From: Parietichytrium sp. I65-24A
Lineage: Eukaryota; Sar; Bigyra; Thraustochytrida; Thraustochytriidae
Direction of reading: 5' to 3'
Assembly (NCBI GenBank): GCA_012862575.1
Contig: BLSF01000037.1
Coordinates: 248,001 to 312,000, forward strand
DNA: 64,000 nt
Part shown: piece after piece, positions 38,887 through 46,824 of the stretch
Numbering within the stretch: the stretch's first letter is position 1
Layout of the letters: every line of letters starts with the position of its first letter
The notes under the pieces: model-generated
Told to the model about the DNA's origin: nothing
The model's database searches: none
Seen by the model: the letters and a program-made list of their open reading frames with translations, nothing else
Position numbers and translations under genes: made by a program

Positions 38887-41487
38887 ATGCACACAAGAAA
38901 CCCATGCCGCGCTGTATCACTCGTGCTGACAGTCCTTGCGTCTGTGCAGCTTGGCGTGGAGTCGTGGAGCTGGCAGTTGCAGAGCCCAGTGCGCGATACG
39001 TTCTTCGTGGACGTGGAATATGATCAGCTCCTTCCAAAACTGTCCGCGCAAGGCGGCGTCGTGCGTGTGCAGCTCGACGAAGGGAGCGACTGGCCTCGAG
39101 ACAGCACGGACTTGGCCATTAAGATCTCGCCAGCATGGGGCATGAAGAATGACACCACAGCAGCAGTTTCGTCGAGGTTAAACTTGCTGTGGCAGGACCG
39201 CGATCTGATTTTTATTGTTCCTCCAGTAGAGCCCATCACTATCAGAATGCAAGCAGAGCTGGTGGGCTTTCTGAAAGAGGACCAGTCGATAGGCTATACG
39301 CATCCAGACTCGCAGCTACTTGAGTTTCATGACCAGTGCCTCTATGACGACAAAGAAGCGGTCGCGGTTCTCGCGGTCGTTCTGAACGGGGAATTCGGGC
39401 AACAATGTGGCGCTCGAGTAAATTTTACCGTGTCTGGGGAGACGAAATATTCGAGCAACTTGTCCATTTGCTCCGCGACATCGTCGCGACTCGCGCTCTC
39501 AATGGGCATCAATGCTGCTCTGTCTATTGTGGATCTTGCCACGGACTCGAGCTTAATTCGAGTTGTCAACTTTGATGACGGGGTCCTGGTGTGGACGATT
39601 CCGATATTTCGCGCGGACAACGCCTCTCGCGGAGCGTCGTTTGCGATAAGTGAGCTGGGTTTTGACGTTGATGTGGCGCAGCTTTCGCCAAGCGTAAACT
39701 CGAGCGATGCCAAAGCCATGGCCCAACTTTTCACACTGGATAGTGGACATTGGCAGTACAAATGCTCCTCCTGTCCTGCGACGATGAGTGGGGCAAACGA
39801 CATCCTGTGCTTCTTGACGAGCTCAACTGTCCCGTACGCCAACCGGCTGGAGGAAGTTCTTGGAGTTAGCGCTGTGCGACGGGAGGTGTTGCGATCCATG
39901 CCTGACCACGTGTGTATCCGTATGAGCGACAAGGTCATCGGATATCCGTCCTTCAGAGACGTGCAAACCCTCACACAGACGCTTTTTGCCGAGCGCTACT
40001 CTTCGTTACTTGCACAGCTTGATACACTGACCCGCTCAGCTGCCGGGAGGTTCGTTCTGCAAGCTGGCGACATTAAATACGTCACAACCGACGGCGACCG
40101 CGTATGCTTGACGTTTTGGACGGATTTCGAGGTCGTATGTTGGGATCTGTCGGAAGATTCTCTTGGTAAACCGTACCAAGACTACCCGCGCTCCAAGTTA
40201 TTCTCAGAAATGGAAATGAACAAGCAAGGTGCACATGGATGCGGGATCAGTGCCAACGGAACACTAATGTGCTTTGGCCACAACGTTTACTTGAAAGCAT
40301 TTCCACCAGCAGATCCTGAGTCAATTACAAACGCAGCTTCCAGCTGCTATGAATATAAGCAGGTGAGCAACGTGTTTGACCAAGCGCCCAAAGCGTTCGT
40401 GTCCGGAGTTGGACTGCTTTGCGCCAACTCAGAGATACCGTACACGTCTTTGAGCACCTCTCCTGAACACAACTGTGCAGTTTCTTCGCACAACCAAGCA
40501 GTGACATGCTGGGGCAGAAACACATGCAACAAGCTCGGGCCGTGTACAAATCCTCACAACAAACAACTAACGTTGCCATTAAAGTGCTTTGAGTTTGGGG
40601 GTCCCGTTAAGCAAGTCGACACCGGGTTACTCTTCTCCTGCGGGCTTTGGATGAACGGTTCGCTCACTTGCTGGGGGGAGGACGATAGTGGACAGATTTC
40701 CGGCGCTCCGGATCTAAACATTTCTTTTCAGCACTTTAGTGTGAGCGACCATCACGCATGTGCGACGACGAAAGAGAATGGCACGATTAAGTGTTGGGGG
40801 GCGGACTACAATGGAGAAACTGCCGCGCCAACTGCGGGCGGATTCGAGGAGCTAAGTGTTGGGCACGAGTTTTCATGCGGGCGGCGGCGCAACAACACCA
40901 ATTTAGAGCTAGTATGCTGGGGTAAACTATCCGTCTCAGGCGCACTCTTCCAGCCTTTTGGCGACCCCGTCCTGGCTCAAGGCAGGAGAGTATACAACGA
41001 GTCAAACTCAACCGCCTTCCAGCCTGTTGTTCTCATCTCCATAGGGGCCAGCAAGGCCAATTTGTACGACAATGGCTGCAGACGCTCACGTGAGACTCGA
41101 TCGGCTCTTGTTGCCCCTCTTCCGACTGTCCCTGTCTCCTCAAACTCCCGTCAAAGATCCTGCGCCTCGGTTCTTGGCGATGTGGCGAGCTGCAAGCTCA
41201 GCGCTCAAGGCTATCTGCACAACAGCGAAACAGGGCAGGTCAAAGGCTACGAAGGCACGTACGCTGGCCACGAGTCCATTCAGTGTCCTGCTAGTGAGCT
41301 CTTGATTGAGAACGGAGCTATACGATGTGCGGACTTTGGCGTCACGCACTATTCGCAAGCGCACGAATCCAGTGCCTTCACTGCCTTCGATGTTGTCTTC
41401 TACACCGTGCTGGCATTTGCCACCTTGGCTGTCCTGACGTACGACAATGGGACCGGCCAGCGTCTTTCTCCATCGCGAGACGCTTGA
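38887..41487 (+). CDS. Secreted RCC1-repeat single-pass membrane protein
   Basis: 866 residues, single exon. A signal peptide (1-23, VSLVLTVLASVQL core) is followed by about 370 residues I cannot assign. From about 395 to 690 comes a series of RCC1-like beta-propeller blades with paired Cys and the CWG signature: HGCGISANGTLMCFGHN, HNCAVSSHNQAVTCWGRN, FSCGLWMNGSLTCWGEDD, HACATTKENGTIKCWGAD and EFSCGRRRNNTNLELVCWGK. The Cys-CWG form is typical of extracellular RCC1 proteins rather than the nuclear exchange factor. Many NxS/T sites are present. A later Cys-containing stretch (about 730-825) precedes a membrane helix, FDVVFYTVLAFATLAVLTY, and a 14-residue tail. It is a probable type I cell-surface protein of unknown ligand. 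Same strand as the MORN gene, 667 bp upstream of it. Confidence 0.82.
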   Translation: MHTRNPCRAVSLVLTVLASVQLGVESWSWQLQSPVRDTFFVDVEYDQLLPKLSAQGGVVRVQLDEGSDWPRDSTDLAIKISPAWGMKNDTTAAVSSRLNLLWQDRDLIFIVPPVEPITIRMQAELVGFLKEDQSIGYTHPDSQLLEFHDQCLYDDKEAVAVLAVVLNGEFGQQCGARVNFTVSGETKYSSNLSICSATSSRLALSMGINAALSIVDLATDSSLIRVVNFDDGVLVWTIPIFRADNASRGASFAISELGFDVDVAQLSPSVNSSDAKAMAQLFTLDSGHWQYKCSSCPATMSGANDILCFLTSSTVPYANRLEEVLGVSAVRREVLRSMPDHVCIRMSDKVIGYPSFRDVQTLTQTLFAERYSSLLAQLDTLTRSAAGRFVLQAGDIKYVTTDGDRVCLTFWTDFEVVCWDLSEDSLGKPYQDYPRSKLFSEMEMNKQGAHGCGISANGTLMCFGHNVYLKAFPPADPESITNAASSCYEYKQVSNVFDQAPKAFVSGVGLLCANSEIPYTSLSTSPEHNCAVSSHNQAVTCWGRNTCNKLGPCTNPHNKQLTLPLKCFEFGGPVKQVDTGLLFSCGLWMNGSLTCWGEDDSGQISGAPDLNISFQHFSVSDHHACATTKENGTIKCWGADYNGETAAPTAGGFEELSVGHEFSCGRRRNNTNLELVCWGKLSVSGALFQPFGDPVLAQGRRVYNESNSTAFQPVVLISIGASKANLYDNGCRRSRETRSALVAPLPTVPVSSNSRQRSCASVLGDVASCKLSAQGYLHNSETGQVKGYEGTYAGHESIQCPASELLIENGAIRCADFGVTHYSQAHESSAFTAFDVVFYTVLAFATLAVLTYDNGTGQRLSPSRDA

Positions 41488-41918
41488 GCATTTGTTTCTG
41501 TTTCCCTCCTTTGGTCCATACCCTGCACGAACTTTGCTTGGTCGTAAACCATATTTCCCCTCTGTTCCCCCCATGTTCCAGGTCTCGTCCCTTTATCCTT
41601 TGTCATTTGTCAGATGTCATGTGTCCTTTCCGTTTCAGGCCACTGGCATTTATTATCTTGGAGAGTGTGAAAAAAAAAGGAAAAGGAAAAGAAGAGAAAT
41701 GAAAAGAAAAGAAGACGTCGAAGAAGTGAAGGAAAGCTGTAAAGCAATTGCCTTTTCTTCTTTTTTTATTATTTCTTTTTAGTGCGTAAAGTACAAAAAC
41801 AAAAAGAAGTAAAAAACAAAAACAAAAAAAAAGAAAGAAAGAAAGCTGTACCGGTAAAGCAATTCACTTTCCTTTTTTCTTTTTTCTGATCCTGAGAGAA
41901 AAAAACTGGAATCCAACC

Positions 41919-41985
41919 GAGAACCCCGTGAGAACCGGAGAACCCTGTGAGAACCGGAGAACCCAAGAACCCCGTGAGAACCCAA
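41919..41985. repeat. 19-bp GAGAACCC(C/T)GTGAGAACCG minisatellite
   Basis: Two full copies and a third interrupted copy built from GAGAACC sub-units. Confidence 0.85.
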
Positions 41986-42104
41986 CACTCAATAAATAAT
42001 TCTTTTATTTTTTTTCCATCTCTCAGTAAGCCCTCCTACGACCCGCTACCCCGCTCCCCCTCCTCCTCCCACCAATTGTGCAGCGCAGAGTGAGAGGACG
42101 CCGA

Positions 42105-42136
42105 GTACGTACGTACACACACGTACGCGCGTACAC
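42105..42136. repeat. 32-bp alternating purine-pyrimidine tract
   Basis: Uninterrupted R-Y alternation (GTACGTAC, CACACACG, TACGCGCG, TACAC), ending 18 bp upstream of the MORN start codon. Confidence 0.9.
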
Positions 42137-42154
42137 TCCAGCGCACCCCTAAAG

Positions 42155-43612
42155 ATGTCCCAGTCCCTTCTACGCGCCGAGCACGCCTCCAGCTACAGCG
42201 GTGGTCGCGACGGCGGCGGGCGCGCGCACGGAGTGGGACGCGCAGAGTGGTCCACAGCTGTGGGTGTAGGTGTGGGTGTAGGTGTGGGTGTCCCCGCAGC
42301 AGCAGCAGCAGCTCGGTGGCGGGGACGCGCCGTACGCTGGGCCGCGGGACAGTGGGACCGCGGGGACCTGCACGGTCTGGCGGTCGTGTCGTTCGCGGAC
42401 GGATCTTGGTTCCGCGGACGTGCCCGCCGAGGACACCCGCATACGGGCGTCTTGCACGAGGACGGCGGCGCCAGCGTGGCCATCGCCGCCTTCCACGCTA
42501 ACGACGAGAGCGGGGACACTGGGACAGCTGGGACGGATGGGACAGATGGGACGGCAGTCGGGGTGGTGTACTTTAAGGGCGGGGACGCGTTCGCGGGACG
42601 ATTGGGACGCGACTTGGTGGTGGGAAGGTACTCGTGGGCGAGCGGGGACGTTTTTGAAGGGTCCGCGGTGGGGACAGGCGCGGAAGGCAGAGAGCCTGAG
42701 GAAGCAGCTGCAGGTGAGCGAGGCGGGAAGGCTGTCGGAGTGAAACAGATGGATGGCATGCGGTTCACTGGGGAGCTGGACGAGGATGGCAACATGAACA
42801 AAGGACTGCTTCAGTTCCACGGGAAAGACGGATGCTTTGACGCATACCGAGGGTCGTTTGCGGAGGACAAGTTCCACGGGAAAGGCATTTATCAGTTCGC
42901 GAATGATGACTACTACAACGGAGAATTCGTGCGTGGCGAGGCGCAAGGAAATGCCAAGTTTGCTGCGGCGCTGGATGGCGTCACTGCGGAGGGCGAGTGG
43001 GCCGCGGACAAGCTGCGCTCCTCTGACGTGAAATGGGAGCTGTCTGGCGAAGGGTACACTGGCGAGCTGGACTCAAAAGGTATGCCGATGAACAGAGGAG
43101 TGTATACGTTTTCAGACGGTGGAAGGTGGGAGGGAAGCTTTTCGCATGGGGTCCCGGACGGCGACGGGACGTATACTTTCGGTGAGAAGCACGCCAAGGT
43201 GAGTCTTCCATTGCTTTACTACTTTCTCATTTTTATTTATTTACATTATGGTGACAACACAACAAATAACTGACCTTTCTTGATGCGATCGGCTGTGGCA
43301 ACATAATAATTCTGACAGGCTGGCGTCAGCGTTCCGGCAACCTATCGAAACGGGATGCTCGACGAGAACGAGACGGTGGACAAACCGCCGGTGCTGGCCG
43401 AACCCCCGAACAACAACTCCGGTATGATGCAACCAGTTCGCCATCCACAGAACACCCCTATGATGGACCGTGTCCATCAGCCTCCGCCGCCACCTCCACC
43501 GCCACCTCCTCTGCCACAAAACTTTGCTGTACCTAGTCCTTACTCTCCAACAAGTTCCTTCGTTCCTCCACCATCATATGGTGTCTCAAACGGGACGGAG
43601 TCGTTCTTGTAA
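42155..43612 (+). CDS. MORN-repeat protein with proline-rich tail, one intron
   Basis: Two exons, 42155-43198 and 43319-43612, give 445 residues. The 120-nt phase-0 intron has a GTGAGT donor, AACTGACC and TTCTGACAG at the 3' end. Membrane-occupation-and-recognition-nexus repeats run through residues 60-345: TWYSWASGDVFEG-like degenerate units first, then RFTGELDEDGNMNKGLLQF, YRGSFAEDKFHGKGIYQF, YYNGEFVRGEAQGNAKF, YTGELDSKGMPMNRGVYTF and WEGSFSHGVPDGDGTYTF. Such repeats serve as membrane-proximal or cytoskeletal scaffolds. The N-terminus has a VG repeat (about 31-47) encoded by GGTGT(A/G) units and an Ala run. The C-terminal exon is proline-rich with an unbroken run of ten Pro, a candidate profilin- or SH3-binding segment. 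The exact partner is unknown. Confidence 0.87.
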
Positions 43613-44494
43613 CCTCAGATAACCCAACTTGCTTGAACGCTGCAATTTTTTCTTCTGCCGCGTGTTGTTCCGTGAAACAGGGTTGGCACTCGAGGGAAGA
43701 AGACCCATCGAAAGGAGAGGAGAAACGCCGAATCTTGCTTTTTGACACATGGGACAAGTGCGCAGTGCCAGCTTTCCGTTCACGGCGCTTCTGCACATCG
43801 CGTCGAGCGACTGACTGGTACGCAAACGAGACGGTGACGGTTTGCGCACGAGCAGAGCCAAACGCGTAGACTTCTTCGAACACCCGAACGAAGACCAACG
43901 GAACGCCTTCCTGAGAAACCCACCCTCAAATCCTTCAGCGAATGACACCGAGCCAACGATTCTACGGAAAGAGAGACAGAAAGACAAACCGAATACATGA
44001 AATCGAACCAAATTAGCTCAAACAAAAAAACAAATCACATCAACAACTTTTCAACAACATCTCACCCAACCTCGACACATCGATGGGTTTCGCTGGTTTC
44101 GCGCAATCGCTTTTGCCAGCGTAGCGTATGTAGTAGGCGCACGTTACCAGAAAAGCCATTGGAACTTTCACTTGCCACGTCGAACACCTACCTCGCTTGG
44201 TCCCATCGCCGTGGCACTCAGCACACTACTACATTATATGATAAGAAGCTGCTACCCGGGAGACTTTTGGCGCAGAAGTTATACTCCTGCTGTCAAAGAA
44301 AACAACAAGCACAAGCACAAACAGAAACAGAAGAACAAGAACAAGAACAAGAACAAGAAGAAGAGTCGGCGCAAGGTACAAGATACAAGATACAAGTTGT
44401 GCAAGGTGTGTAAGGTGTACGCGAAAGGTGGAGTTTAAGTTGTCGTGAGCGGATTGGTTTGCTCTCACAGAAAATAAAAAGGTTGCTCGCGAGG
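43613..44494. other. Spacer upstream of phosphatase gene
   Basis: 3' region of the MORN gene, then the leader of the next gene with an AGAACA hexanucleotide tract (44321-44365). No gene recognised. Confidence 0.5.
44321..44365 (+). repeat. AGAACA/AAGAAC repeat
   Basis: Six or seven A-rich hexanucleotide units in the probable 5' leader of the phosphatase-like gene. Confidence 0.85.
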
Positions 44495-46534
44495 ATGGCA
44501 GAGGAGGCGCAGAAAGGTGAGAAAGCGGCGGGTGCTGCGAGCAGCGGCGGGTTTGGCTGGGGCGGGTTCAAGCTGCCGAGCTCGCTGCCGAGCTTGGAGG
44601 AGCTCAAAAAGTCCGTGGACTCGAGCGTGCAGAAGGTGAACGCGAACTTAAAGGATGCCGCCACGCACTGGGACACCGGCGTGAAGGCCATGAACGAGTC
44701 AGTGAAAGGCGCGGCGGCGCAGATGAAGGAGGCTGCCAAGAAACTGCCCCAGGGCGGAGACGAGGTGATGGGCAAAATGGGCAAATTTAACGGCGGCGAG
44801 TTTGTGAATTCGATCAAAGGAGTGTTCGATCTCGACGCGCTGAACACTGGCGCGGGCAGCTCGGAGGCCAGACAAATTGCTGCGACCAATGCGGCTGTCC
44901 TGCGACACTTGGACCTTGCCTACATCACACCGAAAGTGATTGTTCTGTGCTATCCTTCTGCGCGAAAGCGGGGTTGTAACCCGAAAGCAGTGTCCGCATT
45001 TCTTAACGAACAGCATGGATCCGAATACATGATATGGAACCTCAGCGAAAAGGGTTTCGAGAACCCCGAGATGTACCAGGGTCAGATCATGGACTACTCG
45101 TTTCCGGGGTATCCCGCACCCCCACTTGGTGTGCTCTTCAAGCTTAGCATGTCCATGGAGTCCTGGATCAGCTCTGATGAGAAGAACGTTGTAGTAGTGT
45201 GCTGCATGACTGGGCGGGGCCGCAGCATCACCGCTGCATCATGTTTCTTGGAGTGGGTCGGAAAAGCGCGAACCTCGAAAGACGCAATCTCGTACGCCTG
45301 CAAAAGGCGAGGCGATATCCAGGACCAGGTCTTGGTACCCACCCAGCTTCGATATGCCAACATGTTTCATAATGTGCTCAAAGGAAAGAGACCAAACTCG
45401 ACAGCCGTCGTCCTGAAAGAGCTTCGAATCATTTGCGTTCCAAATATGTTTTCTGCTGAAGAACAAGCAAGAGAAAAAGAACACAGCGACGGGGGATGCC
45501 GTCCTTACGTGCAATTGTACAAAAACGGCAAGTGTCTTTTCAGCTCGGCGAATCAAGAAGAGCTGGAAAAACTCCAAGTCTACTCTGCTGGAAGCAGCCA
45601 ATCTCTGACGGTTCCTATTGAATGCGTTCTTGAAGACGATATACTGCTGCGGGTTAGACACCTGGACACCTCGGCTGGAAAGGGGACTAGTATGTTTCGC
45701 TTTGGATTTCACACGGGCTATGTCCCAATCGGCACTATGCTTCTGAGACGGAGCGAGCTAGACAGCGCGAGTGTTGACCCGAGGTTCTCTGACGATCTCG
45801 CCGTAGAGCTTGTGTTCGAGACAGGCACCGAGAAAGCTCTCGCAGGCGAATCGGGAGACTTGTTGGAAACGAGTTGGGCAGAAAAGCAAGGCTTTTGGGA
45901 CGAGGTCGATAAGAAAAAGAAGGCGGCCGAGGCCCGGGCCAAGGAGATGAAGGAGGCCAAGGCTGCAAAACTCTCGCAAGCGAGCTCGGAGCAGAGTTCA
46001 GCCCAGCAGAGCGATAAAGAGAAAGAGTCCGTGGCATCACCAAAGGCGGCCTTTTCGATTTATGACGAGGATGACGAGGCCTCGGAAAACAACAACAACA
46101 AGGCACTGTCAAGTCCCGCCTCTGGTGACGACCTCTTCCACGAACTTGACGCGCTTACCATGGAAGAAAACCACGGCTGGGATGCACTTGCAGAAAACGA
46201 AGACAAACCCGAGACGCAGGTGGCGTCTTCATCGGAAGTTGCAGATGCAATCCCAGAAAAGCAAGCGCAGGACGCTCCTCGGCCTCGGCTTTCTGACGAC
46301 TTCATGGGCGAGCTCGAGGCTCTGGAGAAAGACCTTGGATTTTCCGACGACGCCCTCGATTTTGACAGAGAAGAAAAGGGAGTTCCAGAGAAGGCAAGAA
46401 TGACCGGCACTGATGACGACGACGAAGATCTCTTGAATCTTATCAATGAAACTGGAGGTAAGAAGCCACCACCGAGCTTGGGCTCTGGGGACCCCGATCT
46501 CGCCGAGCTCGAGGATTACCTCAACGACTTATAG
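44495..46534 (+). CDS. PTEN/auxilin-like phosphatase-C2 protein
   Basis: 679 residues from the first ATG (44495); a longer open frame lacks an ATG. The N-terminus (about 35-90) is Ala/Lys-rich and amphipathic. Residues 135-270 form a PTEN/tensin/auxilin-type domain: LDLAYITPKVIVLCYPSARK, EYMIWNLSEKGFENPEMYQG, FPGYPAPPLGVLFKLSMSME and the P-loop CMTGRGRS (237-244), C-x5-R with Cys237 and Arg243. The His that usually precedes the Cys is Cys236. A C2-like domain follows (about 285-425: LRIICVPNMF, RPYVQLYKNGKCLFSS, SLTVPIECVLEDDILLRV, FRFGFHTGYV, LAVELVFETG). The remaining 250 residues are acidic and disordered with repeated short LExxL motifs (DDLFHELDAL, DDFMGELEALEKDL, DPDLAELEDYLNDL) and DDEDLLNLINE. 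No J domain is visible, unlike auxilin. Lipid or clathrin-coat binding is inferred. AATAAA occurs at 46788. Confidence 0.85.
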   Translation: MAEEAQKGEKAAGAASSGGFGWGGFKLPSSLPSLEELKKSVDSSVQKVNANLKDAATHWDTGVKAMNESVKGAAAQMKEAAKKLPQGGDEVMGKMGKFNGGEFVNSIKGVFDLDALNTGAGSSEARQIAATNAAVLRHLDLAYITPKVIVLCYPSARKRGCNPKAVSAFLNEQHGSEYMIWNLSEKGFENPEMYQGQIMDYSFPGYPAPPLGVLFKLSMSMESWISSDEKNVVVVCCMTGRGRSITAASCFLEWVGKARTSKDAISYACKRRGDIQDQVLVPTQLRYANMFHNVLKGKRPNSTAVVLKELRIICVPNMFSAEEQAREKEHSDGGCRPYVQLYKNGKCLFSSANQEELEKLQVYSAGSSQSLTVPIECVLEDDILLRVRHLDTSAGKGTSMFRFGFHTGYVPIGTMLLRRSELDSASVDPRFSDDLAVELVFETGTEKALAGESGDLLETSWAEKQGFWDEVDKKKKAAEARAKEMKEAKAAKLSQASSEQSSAQQSDKEKESVASPKAAFSIYDEDDEASENNNNKALSSPASGDDLFHELDALTMEENHGWDALAENEDKPETQVASSSEVADAIPEKQAQDAPRPRLSDDFMGELEALEKDLGFSDDALDFDREEKGVPEKARMTGTDDDDEDLLNLINETGGKKPPPSLGSGDPDLAELEDYLNDL

Positions 46535-46824
46535 CCAGCCGCTCAGTGAGTCTGGTCCAAGTTTCACTCTCCCTGGCTGATTCTGATTTTCCTAAACAAG
46601 TTTTGTTTTCTTTCTTGTCCCCGTTTCGTCGCGGCACAACATGTCTTCACAATATTATAAAAAAAAGTTCTGTTCATTATAAGCTTCTGTATTTTTCAAA
46701 TACTCTTCAAGACGATGGGAAGGCCAAATCGGTCAAATCAATCATGGTCCTACTTTCGCCAAAAAAAAATCGAAAACAAGAAGTGGAAATAAATTACAAG
46801 AGTTAATGTTCGTGTCGCCAAACT

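Larger units (their letters stand above)
41488..42154. other. Spacer with purine tract, minisatellite and Z-DNA-like tract
   Basis: Contains an A/G-rich stretch (41668-41720 and 41800-41845), a 19-bp minisatellite (41919-41985), AATAAA at about 41991, and an alternating purine-pyrimidine run (42105-42136) just before the MORN ATG. Confidence 0.6.
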
